A stretch of 64,000 nucleotides of DNA from Methylobacterium durans (GTDB taxonomy: Bacteria > Pseudomonadota > Alphaproteobacteria > Rhizobiales > Beijerinckiaceae): positions 4,449,501 through 4,513,500 of the forward strand of contig NZ_CP029550.1 of assembly GCF_003173715.1 (NCBI RefSeq), given 5' to 3'. The position numbers and the translations under genes are program-made. The notes below the pieces were generated by a model. It had not been told where the DNA came from and did not search any database. It worked only from the letters and a program-made list of their open reading frames with translations. Shown here in pieces: positions 48,127 through 57,288 of the stretch; position 1 is the stretch's first letter; each line of letters opens with the position of its first letter.

Positions 48127-48264
48127 TCAGCCCTTCTTGATGATCGGGGCGGGCTCGACCGGGGCGGGCGGCGGCTTCGGCGCGCAGGCCGTCGCGGCCA
48201 GCGCCAGGGCGGCGGCGATGGCGCCGAGGATGATCTGCTTCGTGGTGGGAGCAAAGGTCGTCAC
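48127..48264 (-). CDS. Small putative lipoprotein, 45 aa
   Basis: Starts from a GTG with GGAG 7 bases upstream: VTTFAPTTKQIILGAIAAAL. A hydrophobic stretch ends in a lipobox-like ALAATAC, with Cys28 the likely lipidated residue. A Pro-rich tail follows (KPPPAPVEPAPIIKKG). Such tiny Pro-rich lipoproteins resemble entericidin-like or unnamed Rhizobiales proteins. Lies alone between mptG (convergent) and mtdB (divergent). Function unknown. The hydrophobic signal and Shine-Dalgarno argue that it is real. Confidence 0.6.
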   Translation of the reverse strand: MTTFAPTTKQIILGAIAAALALAATACAPKPPPAPVEPAPIIKKG

Positions 48265-48538
48265 GGTCGTCTCCAGAATTGGACCGTGGGCAAACCTATC
48301 GAGACGACGTCATCCAGATAGTGCATTCTTGCAACGCCCATGAAAATCAGTCGACGGAATTTGAATATTTCAAAAGGGCACTTGCCGGAACATCCCGGCC
48401 CGCCGATCGACCGGTGCCGGCCCTCCGCGCACGATTTCCGGGGCCAAGGCGCTTGACCCGGCCCTGCCGGAGGGCTTTTGACCTGTCGCGAGGCACGGCG
48501 CGTCAGGCGGCGGCCGATCGCGGAGGAGAAGACCGAAC

Positions 48539-49432
48539 ATGGCGCGCTCGATCCTGCACATGCTCACGCCCCTCAAGCACATGAGTCCCTTCGACGTGAA
48601 CATGGCCGTCGATGCCGGCTTCGAGACCATCGTCACCTACACCGGCGTCGACCTTGCCGACGTCGTGTCCCTGACGCAGGACTCGATCTTCTCCCGCGCA
48701 CCGCAGGACGGCACCCGGACCGGCATCTTCATCGGCGGCAAGAACGCCGAGGACGCCCTCGACATGGTGGACCGGGCGAAGAAGGCGTTCGTGCCGCCCT
48801 TCGCCAACCACGTCTTCGCGGACCCGGCCGGATCCTTCACCACCGGCGCCGCCATGGTGGCCGAGGTCGCCCGGGCGCTGCGCTCGAAGTTCGGCACCGA
48901 CCTCAAGGGCAAGCGCATCGTGATCTTCGGGGGCGCCGGCGTCGTCGCCTACGTGGCGGCGGTGATCGGCGCGCTCGAAGGCGCCAGGGCCGTGCTCGTG
49001 GGCCACGACGGCGAAGAGCGCGTCTCGAAGATCGCCTTCACGATGAAATGGCGCTTCGGCATCGAGGTCGGCGCCGTCGACGGCTCGACGGTCGAGGCGC
49101 GCCGTGCCGCGATCCATGACGCCGAGGTGATCCTCTCGGCCGGCCCCGCCGGCATCCCGATCCTGTCGGCGGAGGATCTCGAATCCGCCCCGAAGCTCTT
49201 GGTCGCCTCGGACGTCAATGCCGTGCCGCCCGCGGGCATCGCCGGCATCGACGTCAACGCCGTCGATGTCGCCCTGCCGACCGGCAAGGGGCTCGGCATC
49301 GGGGCGCTGGCCGTCGGCAACGTGAAGTACCAGACCCAGTGCCGGCTGTTCCGCCGGATGCTCGATTCCTCCGAGCCCCTCTGCCTCGATTTCCGCGACG
49401 CCTACACGCTCGCCGTCGAGATCGCGGGCTGA
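48539..49432 (+). CDS. mtdB: NAD(P)-dependent methylene-H4MPT dehydrogenase MtdB
   Basis: Oxidises methylene-H4MPT to methenyl-H4MPT. 297 aa. Starts [23 protein letters not shown]. The nucleotide fold motif is [18 protein letters not shown], and [13 protein letters not shown] and [13 protein letters not shown] are family typical of MtdB (as opposed to MtdA, which is shorter and folate-linked as well). First gene of a plus-strand run ending with fae. Confidence 0.95.
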   Translation: MARSILHMLTPLKHMSPFDVNMAVDAGFETIVTYTGVDLADVVSLTQDSIFSRAPQDGTRTGIFIGGKNAEDALDMVDRAKKAFVPPFANHVFADPAGSFTTGAAMVAEVARALRSKFGTDLKGKRIVIFGGAGVVAYVAAVIGALEGARAVLVGHDGEERVSKIAFTMKWRFGIEVGAVDGSTVEARRAAIHDAEVILSAGPAGIPILSAEDLESAPKLLVASDVNAVPPAGIAGIDVNAVDVALPTGKGLGIGALAVGNVKYQTQCRLFRRMLDSSEPLCLDFRDAYTLAVEIAG

Positions 49433-49455
49433 CGCGGGAGCGGGCTGGCACGTCG

Positions 49456-50648
49456 GTGGCCGGGGAGGCGATCCTCGTCGCCGCCCAGTCGGGGCGGGCG
49501 CTCGCCGAGAGCGCGCGGCGGGCGGGCCTTCGCCCCTTCGTCGCCGACCTGTTCGGTGATGCCGACACTCTCGAGCGCGCGGAGGATTACCGGCCGCTCC
49601 CCGGCCGCTTCGGCACCGGGCGCCTCGGCGGCGGTGCGCTGCTCGGCGCCCTCGACGCCCTGGCGGAGCGCGCCGGGCCGCGCTGCCTCGGATTGGTGCT
49701 CGGCTCGGGCCTCGAGGGCGCGCCGGACCTGATGGCGGAGATCGCCCGGCGCCACCGGCTGATCGGGGCAGGCCCGGAGACCGTGGCGGCCCTCAAGGAA
49801 CCGCTCGGCTTCGCCGCCCTCTGCCGGCGGCTCTCCATCCCGCACCCGGCGGTGACGCGGGACGCCCTCGACGATCCGGCCGGCTGGCTCCTGAAGCGGG
49901 CGGGCGGCTCGGGGGGCGGCCACATCCGCCCGGCGACGCGGGGTCGCGCCCCGGCCGGCACCTATTTCCAGGCCCGCGTGCCGGGCCGGGCCTTCGGCCT
50001 CTCCGTGCTCGCGGACGGGCGCGATATCGCCGTGGTGGGGCTCACCGAGCAGTGGAGCGCGCTTACGCTCCTGCGGCCTCACCGATACGGCGGGGCGGTG
50101 CTGCGCGCCGCCGCGGAGGCGCTGCCGCTGCCGGCCGCCCTCGTCGGAGAGATCACGGGCGCGGTCGCGCGGCTCGCCGCCGCCACCGGCCTGCGCGGGC
50201 TGGCCAGCGCCGACATCCTGTCGGACGGCGCGCGCTGGTGGCTCACCGAGATCAACCCGCGCCCCGGCGCCACCCTCGACATCCTCGACCGGCGCAGGGG
50301 CAGCCTGCTCCTGGCGCATGTGTCGGCCGCCGAGGGCCGCCTGCCGCCGCTCGCCCCCCGCCGGTGGATGCGGCGGCCGCCGAGATCTGTTACGGGGCGC
50401 GGGATTACCGTCCGGTGCCGCCGATCGCGTGGCCCGATCACGCCCGAGACCGGCCCCGCGCCGGTACGGACGTGGCCCGGGACGCGCCGCTCTGCACCCT
50501 GCTCGCCACGGGCCGGGACGGGGCGGCGGCGCGGGCGGCATTGCGGGAGAGGGCGGCACGTCTGCACGCCCTCCTCGACCAGGAGGGAACCGATGAGCAC
50601 GAGTGTGAAGTATCCGAGCGTCAACGCGCTGACGGCGCCGCTGGTTGA
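49456..50648 (+). pseudogene. ATP-grasp protein of the H4MPT/methylofuran cluster (ORF7/MfnD-like), broken by one frameshift (probably a sequencing error)
   Basis: ATP-grasp ligase-like protein of about 397 aa repaired. GTG start at 49456. The pre-ATP-grasp part includes [28 protein letters not shown]. The ATP site is [15 protein letters not shown], and the metal site is [17 protein letters not shown]. The first frame becomes nonsense after LPPLAP; the continuation [20 protein letters not shown] and on is in the next frame to 50648, overlapping mch by 56 bp. One extra C at 50354-50359 joins them. Similar to MfnD, the tyramine-glutamate ligase of methanofuran synthesis; in methylobacteria it may add glutamates to methylofuran. 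Confidence 0.82.
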
Positions 50649-51567
50649 GCGCCTCGTCGCCGACGCGGAGGTCTTGCGGCTCGCGGTGACGCAGGAGCCC
50701 GGCGGCGCCCGGATGGTGGATGCCGGCGCCTCCGTGCGGGGCTCGATCGAGGCCGGCCGCCGCATGGCCGAGATTTGCCTCGGCGGCCTCGGCACGGTGA
50801 CGATCAGCCCCTCGGGCCCCGTCTCCTCCTGGCCCTACTCGGTGGTGGTGCACGCCAACGACCCCGTCATCGCCTGCCTCGGCAGCCAGTACGCGGGCTG
50901 GAGCCTCGCCGACGAGACGGGCGATTCCGGCTTCTTCGCCCTCGGCTCGGGGCCGGGCCGGGCGGTCGCGGTCGTGGAGGATCTCTACAAGGAACTCGGC
51001 TACCGCGACACCGCCACGAAGACCGCCCTGGTCCTCGAGGCGGCGAGCGGGCCGCCGGCCTCGGTCGTCGCCAAGGTGGCGGAGGCCGCGGGCCTCAGCC
51101 CCGAGGACGTGACCTTCATCTTCGCGCCGACGCAGTCGCTGGCCGGCTCGACGCAGGTCGTCGCCCGCGTCCTCGAAGTGGCGCTGCACAAGGCGCACAC
51201 GGTCGGCTTCGACCTGCACAAGATCGTGGACGGCATCGGATCGGCGCCGCTCTCGCCGCAGCACCCCGATTTCGTCCAGGCGATGGGCCGCACCAACGAC
51301 GCGATCATCTACGGCGGCCGGGTGCAGCTCTTCGTTGAGGCCGACGAGGCGGATGCGCGCCAGCTCGCCGAGCAGCTCCCCTCGACCACCTCGAACGACC
51401 ACGGCGCCCCCTTCGCCGAGATCTTCGCCCGGGTGAACGGGGACTTCTACAAGATCGACGGCGCCCTGTTCAGCCCGGCGGAGGTGATCGTCACCTCGGT
51501 CAACACCGGCAAGAGCTTCCGGGGCGGTCGCCTGATGCCGGAGCTCGTCGACGCGTCGTTCGCGTAA
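50593..51567 (+). CDS. mch: Methenyl-H4MPT cyclohydrolase
   Basis: Hydrolyses methenyl-H4MPT to formyl-H4MPT. 324 aa, preceded by a strong AGGAGGGA. Typical sequence: [18 protein letters not shown], then [30 protein letters not shown] and [17 protein letters not shown]. It starts inside the end of the ATP-grasp gene in a different frame. Complete. Confidence 0.95.
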   Translation: MSTSVKYPSVNALTAPLVERLVADAEVLRLAVTQEPGGARMVDAGASVRGSIEAGRRMAEICLGGLGTVTISPSGPVSSWPYSVVVHANDPVIACLGSQYAGWSLADETGDSGFFALGSGPGRAVAVVEDLYKELGYRDTATKTALVLEAASGPPASVVAKVAEAAGLSPEDVTFIFAPTQSLAGSTQVVARVLEVALHKAHTVGFDLHKIVDGIGSAPLSPQHPDFVQAMGRTNDAIIYGGRVQLFVEADEADARQLAEQLPSTTSNDHGAPFAEIFARVNGDFYKIDGALFSPAEVIVTSVNTGKSFRGGRLMPELVDASFA

Positions 51568-51576
51568 GCTTCGGCC

Positions 51577-51687
51577 ACCTCTCCCGTCCGGGAGAGGTCG
51601 AGTCGGCATCAGTCGACCGGGTGAGGGATGCGACCTCTCCGGATACGGCGCACCCCTCACCCCAACCCTCTCCCGAACGGGAGAGGG
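51577..51687. repeat. Composite palindromic intergenic element, copy 2
   Basis: Left hairpin 51577-51598 (core CTCTCCCGTCCGGGAGAG), inner arms GGGTGAGGGATGCG and CGCACCCCTCACCC that can pair with one mismatch, and right hairpin 51666-51687 (core CTCTCCCGAACGGGAGAG). Lies between mch and the RimK-like gene, inside a co-directional run. A strong folded RNA is expected. Confidence 0.85.
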
Positions 51688-51736
51688 AGCGTGCCTCTCG
51701 CAAAAACCCTTCGTCCTCCACCGGAACCATCCCTCC

Positions 51737-52660
51737 ATGCGCATCGGGCTCGCGGCCGATAACGGGTCCTGGCACAAGGGCCGCCTGAAGGCGGCGCTCA
51801 CCGCGCTCGGGCACGAGCCCGTGCTGTTCTCCCTCGCCGACGTCGCCGTCGTGACGGGCGGGGGCGAGCCGCTGCGCGTGCCCGGATTCTCCGACGCGCT
51901 GCCGGACGGCGTGCTCCTGCGGACCATCGCGGGCGGCACCTTCGAGGCCACCACGATGCGCCTCGGCGTGCTCCACGCCCTGGTCGCCTCCGGCGTCACC
52001 GTCTGGAACAGCCCCGTCGCGATCGAGCGCTCCGTCGACAAGGCGGCGACCTCGCTCCTCGTCGCCCGGGCTGGGCTGCCGACCCCCGACACCTTCGTCG
52101 TCTCGCGGCGGGAGGCGGCGGCCGAGATCGTCGCCCGCGAGGCGAGGCCCGGCCGGCCTCTCGTGCTGAAGCCGCTCTTCGGCTCGCAGGGGGAGGGACT
52201 GCAGCTCGTCGAGCGGCCGGAGGACCTGCCCCCCGAGGACGCCGTGAACCGCGTCTACTACCTGCAGCGCTACGTGCCGCGCAGCGACGGGCTGTGGCGG
52301 GACTACCGGGTCTTCGTCTGCGAGGGCCGCGCCATTGCCGGCATGATCCGCGAGGGTGACGGCTGGATCACCAACGTGCACCGGGGCGGGCGCCCGCACG
52401 CCTGGGCGATGCCGGCCCGCGCCGCGGAGCTCGCCGAGGCCGCGGCCGCCGCGGTCGGGGTCGATTACACCGGCATCGATCTCGTGGAGGACGGGCAGGG
52501 CGGCTTCCTCGTGCTGGAGGTCAACAGCATGCCGGCCTGGTCCGGCCTGCAGCGGGTGACCGAGGTCGACATCGCGGGTGCCGTCGCCCGCGGCTTCCTC
52601 AACGCGGTGCGGGCGGCCCGGCCCGCGTCGCGCCCCGCCCTCGTCGCGGCGCAGGGCTGA
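51737..52660 (+). CDS. RimK-like ATP-grasp ligase of the H4MPT cluster
   Basis: 307 aa. RimK/MptN-type ATP-grasp: N-terminal MRIGLAADNGSWHKGRLKAA, the switch VWNSPVAIERSVDKAATS, ATP site LVLKPLFGSQGEGLQLVE, and DYRVFVCEGRAIAGMIREG with the metal site FLVLEVNSMPAWSGLQ. MptN adds glutamate to tetrahydrosarcinapterin in archaea, so a glutamate ligase for H4MPT or methylofuran is likely. The exact substrate is unknown. The ATG of the next gene follows its stop by one base. Confidence 0.85.
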   Translation: MRIGLAADNGSWHKGRLKAALTALGHEPVLFSLADVAVVTGGGEPLRVPGFSDALPDGVLLRTIAGGTFEATTMRLGVLHALVASGVTVWNSPVAIERSVDKAATSLLVARAGLPTPDTFVVSRREAAAEIVAREARPGRPLVLKPLFGSQGEGLQLVERPEDLPPEDAVNRVYYLQRYVPRSDGLWRDYRVFVCEGRAIAGMIREGDGWITNVHRGGRPHAWAMPARAAELAEAAAAAVGVDYTGIDLVEDGQGGFLVLEVNSMPAWSGLQRVTEVDIAGAVARGFLNAVRAARPASRPALVAAQG

Positions 52661-52661
52661 G

Positions 52662-53504
52662 ATGGCGGCCCTCGCGCCGGGCCTGATCGCGACGCTCTAC
52701 CGGGCGGCCTGCCTCGCCGAGCTCGACGCGATCAAGCCCGGCAACGTCCACGTCCACGGAGCCGGCCACCGGATGGAGGTCGCCGATTTCGTCGCGAGCG
52801 CCGAGGTCTCGGCGCCCCATCTCGCGGCGGCGGGGGCGGGGGTCGGCGCCCGGGTCGCGGGCGCGATGGACGCGACCATGCGGGCCGTCGGGCAGAACAC
52901 CAACCTCGGCATCCTGCTCCTCTGCGCTCCGCTCGCCGTCGCGGCCGAGCGGGGCGCGACGCTCCCCGCCGTGCTCGCCGGGCTCGACGAGGCGGATGCG
53001 GAGGGGGTCTTCGCCGCGATCCGCCGGGCCAATCCCGGCGGCCTCGGGGCGGCGGCCCGTCACGACGTGACGGCGTCGGACCCGGTCCCGCCGCTGCGGG
53101 AGGCGATGGCGGAGGCGGCCGATCGCGACGCCATCGCCCGGGCCTACGTCACCGACTACGCGGAGCTTCGCGCGATCGGCCTCGAGGCCCTCACCCGCGC
53201 CCGCGCAGCCGGCCTCGCACCGCCCTGGACCACGACCGCCGTGCACCTCGCTTATCTGACGCGGCTGCCGGACAGCCACATCGCCCGCAAGCACGGGGCG
53301 GCGCGCGCGGAGGCGGCCAGGGCCGAGGCGCAGGCGGCGCTCGCCGATCTCGTCCTCGGGGAGGGGGCGGCGGCGGCGCTCCTCGCCCACGACCGGGCGA
53401 TGAAGGAGGCCGGGCTCAACCCCGGCACGAGCGCCGATCTCACCGTCGCCACCCTGTTCCACGCGGCCCTGACGGAGGCTGGCGCGGGGCTCGTCAGACC
53501 TTAG
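52662..53504 (+). CDS. CitG/MdcB-like triphosphoribosyl-dephospho-CoA synthase family protein of the H4MPT cluster
   Basis: 280 aa. Begins with LIATLYRAACLAELDAIKPGNVHVHG, the conserved N-terminus of the CitG family, with QNTNLGILLLCAPLA and the late LPDSHIARKHG, and NPGTSADLTVATLFHAAL. In citrate lyase systems this enzyme makes a CoA-type prosthetic group; here the context says H4MPT or methylofuran synthesis, and the real reaction is not known to me. Normal start one base after the RimK-like stop. Confidence 0.82.
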   Translation: MAALAPGLIATLYRAACLAELDAIKPGNVHVHGAGHRMEVADFVASAEVSAPHLAAAGAGVGARVAGAMDATMRAVGQNTNLGILLLCAPLAVAAERGATLPAVLAGLDEADAEGVFAAIRRANPGGLGAAARHDVTASDPVPPLREAMAEAADRDAIARAYVTDYAELRAIGLEALTRARAAGLAPPWTTTAVHLAYLTRLPDSHIARKHGAARAEAARAEAQAALADLVLGEGAAAALLAHDRAMKEAGLNPGTSADLTVATLFHAALTEAGAGLVRP

Positions 53505-53732
53505 CCGGGCCCGCGCCGGAGCCCTGCGCGCAGTGCGGGGGGAGCCCGCGATAATTTACCGATTCCGGGGCGGGGAGCAGGGTTGTTACGGGGAGGGCCC
53601 CGCTGTAGGGTCCGCGCCGCTATCCGGGCTAACCGGTTCGGCCCCTTGCCGAACGTCGCAAACAAGGATGGCCGTCGGCCGTGCCTGATTCCGGGGCGGC
53701 CGTGTCTTTCGATTAGCAGGGAGAGACCCCGA

Positions 53733-54245
53733 ATGGCAAAGATCAACAAGGTGCAGGTCGGCGAGGCTCTCGTCGGTGACGGCAACGAGGTCGCCCACAT
53801 CGATCTCATCATCGGACCGCGCGGCTCGCCGGCCGAGACGGCCTTCTGCAACGGCCTCGTGAACAACAAGCACGGCTTCACCAGCCTGCTCGCGGTGATC
53901 GCGCCGAACCTGCCGTGCAAGCCGAACACGCTGATGTTCAACAAGGTCACCATCAACGACGCCCGCCAGGCCGTCCAGATGTTCGGCCCCGCCCAGCACG
54001 GCGTCGCCAAGGCCGTCCAGGACGCGGTTGCCGAGGGCATCATCCCGGCCGACGAGGCCGACGACCTCTACATCCTGGTCGGCGTGTTCATCCACTGGGA
54101 AGCGGCCGACGACGCCAAGATCCAGAAGTACAACTACGAGGCGACGAAGCTGTCGATCCAGCGCGCCGTCAACGGCGAGCCGAAGGCGTCCGTCGTCACC
54201 GAGCAGCGCAACTCCGCTCAGCACCCCTTCGCCGCCAACGCGTAG
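53733..54245 (+). CDS. fae: Formaldehyde-activating enzyme
   Basis: Condenses formaldehyde with H4MPT to methylene-H4MPT. 170 aa from the ATG at 53733. The active-site His22 lies in [17 protein letters not shown]. Then [32 protein letters not shown] and HPFAANA at the end are as in the well-known Fae1. About 230 bp without a gene precede it, suggesting its own strong promoter. A clear terminator follows. Confidence 0.97.
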   Translation: MAKINKVQVGEALVGDGNEVAHIDLIIGPRGSPAETAFCNGLVNNKHGFTSLLAVIAPNLPCKPNTLMFNKVTINDARQAVQMFGPAQHGVAKAVQDAVAEGIIPADEADDLYILVGVFIHWEAADDAKIQKYNYEATKLSIQRAVNGEPKASVVTEQRNSAQHPFAANA

Positions 54246-54340
54246 ATCGGGGACAGTCCTGGGCAGAGCGCGCCTCCGCCCGCACCGCGGGGCCTGCTCC
54301 AGCGACTGGCTTCCATCTTCCTCGGCCGCTAAGGCCCTTC

Positions 54341-54373
54341 AGGTGGGACGGCACACGCCGTCCCACCTTTTTT
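54341..54373 (+). terminator. Rho-independent terminator after fae
   Basis: A 12-bp perfect stem (AGGTGGGACGGC / GCCGTCCCACCT) with loop ACAC, followed at once by a run of T. The best classical terminator in the window; it ends the fae transcript before the convergent HisA-like gene. Confidence 0.9.
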
Positions 54374-54392
54374 CTTGCCGCTTTTCTTGCCG

Positions 54393-55094
54393 TCAGCCTT
54401 CGCCGAGATCGGCCGCCCCGATCCGCCCGTCGTGGATCGCGGAGGCCACGAGGGCGCCCGCCGCGCCGGCCGCGCGCAGGGCGGCGAGATCGCCCGCGCC
54501 CCGCACCCCGCCCGCCGCGTAGAGCCTTGCCCGCGGCGCCAGCGCCCGCGCCGCCGCGAGCCCGTCGAGATCCGGGCCGAGCCCGGCGCCGACCCGGTCG
54601 AGGCTCATCACGATCACGTCGTCCGGCCAGATCCCGGGCCGCGCGTGCAGCCCCGCCGGGTCGAGGCGCTCCGCCCCGCTGCGATCCAGCGAGAGGATGG
54701 CGCGCGCCCCGCAGGCCCGCACGAGGTCCGGGTCCCGCTGGCTCTCGCTGCCGAGGACGGGGCGGGCGAGGCCGGAGGCGATCACGGACTCGACGGCTCC
54801 GGCCTCCGCGAAGCCCGCGTCGAGCCAGAGGGCGACGCCGGGACAGGCGCGGGCTACCGCGGCGACGGCGGCGAGGTTAGGCGGGGCGCCATCCATGATG
54901 GCGTCGAGGTCGGCGAGGTAGAGGATCCGCGCGTCGACCGCGCCGGCCAGCGCCGCCGCGATCGGCCCCGGCTCGGATCCCTTTGCCAAGGGCGTCTCGA
55001 TCGGGGCATAGGAGTGGCGCTCGCCCCTGCGCGCCCGCACCACGCGGCCGTGGCGCAGGTCGATCACCGGGATGACCGAGAAGGACGTCCCCAT
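54393..55094 (-). CDS. HisA-like protein of the H4MPT/methylofuran cluster
   Basis: 233 aa TIM-barrel protein related to HisA/HisF. Visible are SVIPVIDLRHGRVVRARRGER, DARILYLADLDAIMDG, LWLDAGFAE and the phosphate site LYAAGGVRGAGDLAAL. It is too divergent to be the real histidine enzyme (for example the HisA middle is missing) and lies amid C1 genes. The same gene accompanies H4MPT genes in other methylotrophs. Its reaction is not known to me. ATG at 55094, divergent from the mfnF-like gene by 33 bp. Confidence 0.82.
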   Translation of the reverse strand: MGTSFSVIPVIDLRHGRVVRARRGERHSYAPIETPLAKGSEPGPIAAALAGAVDARILYLADLDAIMDGAPPNLAAVAAVARACPGVALWLDAGFAEAGAVESVIASGLARPVLGSESQRDPDLVRACGARAILSLDRSGAERLDPAGLHARPGIWPDDVIVMSLDRVGAGLGPDLDGLAAARALAPRARLYAAGGVRGAGDLAALRAAGAAGALVASAIHDGRIGAADLGEG

Positions 55095-55127
55095 GCCCAC
55101 CTCCCTCTCTTGCCGGGAACCGAACGC

Positions 55128-56183
55128 TTGACCCGAGACGCCGCGCCAGACGCCGAGCCCACGATCGGCTGGGATCTCGGGGGGTCCATGTCAAGGCGGC
55201 CCTCGTCTCGGGGGGCCGGGTGCGGGCGGTGGTGCAGGCGCCGTGCCCTCTCTGGCGGGGCCTGCCGGCCCTCGACAAGACCCTCGCGGATCTGCCGGAC
55301 TGGGCCGCGGGAACGCCCGCCACGCGGTCACGATGACGGGCGAGCTGACGGATTGCTTCAGCGACCGCACGGACGGCGTCGCGCAGCTCTCGGGCTGGGC
55401 GCGGGCGAACCTGCCCGGACGCGTCGCGATCTACGCCGGCCGCGGCGGCTTCGTGGCGCCGGAGGCGGCGGAGTCCTGCGCGGCCGACATCGCCTCGGCC
55501 AACTGGCACGCCACCGCAGCCCTGGTCGGGCGCCACCTCGCCGAGGGTCTCCTCGTCGATATCGGCTCGACCACGGCGGACCTGATCCCGGTGGTCGCGG
55601 GCCGCCCGGCCGCGTCGGGCTACAGCGACGCCGAGCGCCTGGAGACCGGGGAACTCGTCTACACGGGCGTCGTGCGCAGTCACCTCGTGGCGCTCGGCCC
55701 CGACGCGCCCTGGCGCGGGCGCCGCACCCGCCTGATGGCCGAGACCTTCGCCAACACGGCCGACCTCTACCGGCTCACCGGCGAGCTGCCCGAGGGCGCG
55801 GACCAGCAGCACAGCGCCGACCTCAAGGGCAAGTCGATTCCCGAGAGCGAGACCCGGCTCGCCCGCACCATCGGCCGAGACCGGGGGAGGGCACGGCCGC
55901 CGAGTGGCGGGCGCTCGCGGCGCATTTCGCGGAGGCGCAATTGCGCCTCCTCCACGACGCCGCCGCGACCCTGCTGTCGCGCCCCGACCTCGCGTCCGAC
56001 GCGCCCCTCGTCGCCTGCGGCGCGGGCGCGTTCCTGGCCGAGCGGCTGGCGCTCCGCCTCGGGCGTCCCTGCCGCGCCTTCACCGACCTCGTGGCCGAGC
56101 GCATCGCGGGAAGCCCCGAATGGGCCTCGACCTGCGGTCCCGCCGTCGCGGTCGCCCTCATCGGCGCCGCGGACCTTCCGTGA
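55128..56183 (+). pseudogene. MfnF-like / H4MPT-linked C1 transfer protein (hydantoinase-oxoprolinase family), broken by three frameshifts (probably sequencing errors)
   Basis: About 352 aa repaired; TTG start at 55128. Segments in order: TIGWDLGG (frame 1), VHVKAALVSGGRVRAVVQAP and on (frame 2), MTGELTDCFSDRTDGVAQL and GLLVDIGSTTADLIPV (frame 3), GTAAEWRALAAHFAEAQLRLL to the end (frame 1 again). Losses are at the G run 55179-55184, at CC 55320-55321 and at the G run 55883-55887; each is one base. The ASKHA/hydantoinase-like fold and context match MfnF, which condenses the aminomethylfuran and the glutamyl-tyramine parts of methanofuran. No independent test of the reaction here. Confidence 0.82.
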
Positions 56184-56220
56184 CCTGAAACGTTTCCCTC
56201 ACCCGATTCCGGAGACCCGC

Positions 56221-56421
56221 ATGCGCCCGACGCAGAGACTTGCCCGCATCCTGGCGACCCGTTCCGGCGATGGCATCGAGCTCGCCATCGCCACCGCGAC
56301 CGGCGAGACCCTGAAGGTGCTGGCCACGCAGGAGCAGATCGACATGCTGGTGGACGAATTGGAGGACATCCTCAACTCGCCCACGGAGGACGCGCCCGGC
56401 GGACCGCCGGAGGCGGCGTAG
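56221..56421 (+). CDS. Small conserved protein, 66 aa
   Basis: Starts MRPTQRLARILATRSGDGIEL, then AIATATGETLKVLATQEQID and an acidic helix LVDELEDILNS. Ends with a Pro/Ala tail. Follows the mfnF-like gene by 37 bp in the same direction. No family known to me. Short but has good codon use and a regular helix pattern. Confidence 0.6.
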   Translation: MRPTQRLARILATRSGDGIELAIATATGETLKVLATQEQIDMLVDELEDILNSPTEDAPGGPPEAA

Positions 56422-56527
56422 GGCCGGAGGGGCGGCCCGACATCCCGGTGCCCACCGCCGCCGGTCCGTTGCGGAGCGGCAGGGCGGCGTGCTCCACTCA
56501 CCGTCCGTCGAGGAGGAGAGCTGAGCC

Positions 56528-56974
56528 ATGCCGACCTACATCGTCAGGACGGCCAATCTGGTCCTGTCCGAGGCGCAACGGCAGCGGATCGCGACCGCGA
56601 TCACCGAAGCCCACGGCGGCAACACGGGCGCGCCGGGCTACTTCGCGCAGGTGTTCTTCGAGGCCGCTGGCCCGGGAACGCACTTCATCGGCGGACGACC
56701 GAACGACGTCCCGCACGTCTTCGTCCACGGGCTCATCAGGGCGGGGCGCACGGCCGAGCAGAAGCGCGGCCTGATCGAGGCGCTCTGCACGCGCGTCGGG
56801 ACGGCGGCCGGAATCGGGCACGAGGACGTCTGGGTCTACGTCCAGGACATCGTCGCCGAGCAGATGATCGAGTTCGGCCGCATCCTGCCGGAGCCCGGGC
56901 GGGAGGCCGCGTGGCGGCAGGGCTTCTCGCCCGAGAAGATCGGTGACTTCCAGCGTGCCGGCGTGGCGGTCTGA
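56528..56974 (+). CDS. Tautomerase-superfamily protein (4-oxalocrotonate tautomerase / cis-CaaD-like)
   Basis: 148 aa. The catalytic Pro is residue 2 (MPTYIVRTANLVLSEAQRQRI), exposed after Met removal. Two beta-alpha-beta units follow, the second beginning near PHVFVHGLIRAGRTAEQKR. The double-length subunit is like the MSAD/cis-CaaD branch. Preceded by a GAGGAGGAG-type ribosome site. Substrate unknown. A link to C1 metabolism is only positional. Confidence 0.75.
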   Translation: MPTYIVRTANLVLSEAQRQRIATAITEAHGGNTGAPGYFAQVFFEAAGPGTHFIGGRPNDVPHVFVHGLIRAGRTAEQKRGLIEALCTRVGTAAGIGHEDVWVYVQDIVAEQMIEFGRILPEPGREAAWRQGFSPEKIGDFQRAGVAV

Positions 56975-57087
56975 GCGAAGCACGGCCGCACGGCGAACCG
57001 CGCCCCACAGGAGCGAGCGGTCGGGACGTCTCGCACGCCCGCATCGGGGGCTGGGCGCTCACGCATACGCCGGAGACACGACGCACG

Positions 57088-57109
57088 CCCTCTCCCGAAC
57101 GGGAGGGGG
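57088..57109. repeat. Half copy of the palindromic element
   Basis: CCCTCTCCCGAACGGGAGGG hairpin, matching the right arm of the composite element, 36 bp before copy 3. It has no partner arm of its own. Confidence 0.7.
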
Positions 57110-57145
57110 GCCTCCCGGCTCGTGCTTCGGAGCATGGCGCGGGTC

Positions 57146-57257
57146 CCCTCTCCCGTTCGGGAGAGGGACAGGGTGAGGGATGCGACCTCTCCGGAGACCT
57201 CGCACCCCTCACCCGGTCCGCCTGCGGCGGGCGCGATCTCTCCCGGACGGGAGAGGT
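57146..57257. repeat. Composite palindromic intergenic element, copy 3
   Basis: Left hairpin 57146-57167, inner arms GGTGAGGGATGCG and CGCACCCCTCACC, right hairpin 57236-57257 (core CTCTCCCGGACGGGAGAG). Lies in the 314-bp space between the tautomerase gene and the convergent beta-propeller gene; nothing else was seen there. Confidence 0.85.
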
Positions 57258-57288
57258 GGGCTCCCGCTCAGCCCGGGCGGACGAACCG

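Noticed and set aside
50593..50648. Programmed frameshift at the ATP-grasp/mch overlap
   Set aside because: The frame change lies about 240 bp upstream at a run of six C, with no slippery heptamer and structure recognised, and matches the error pattern.
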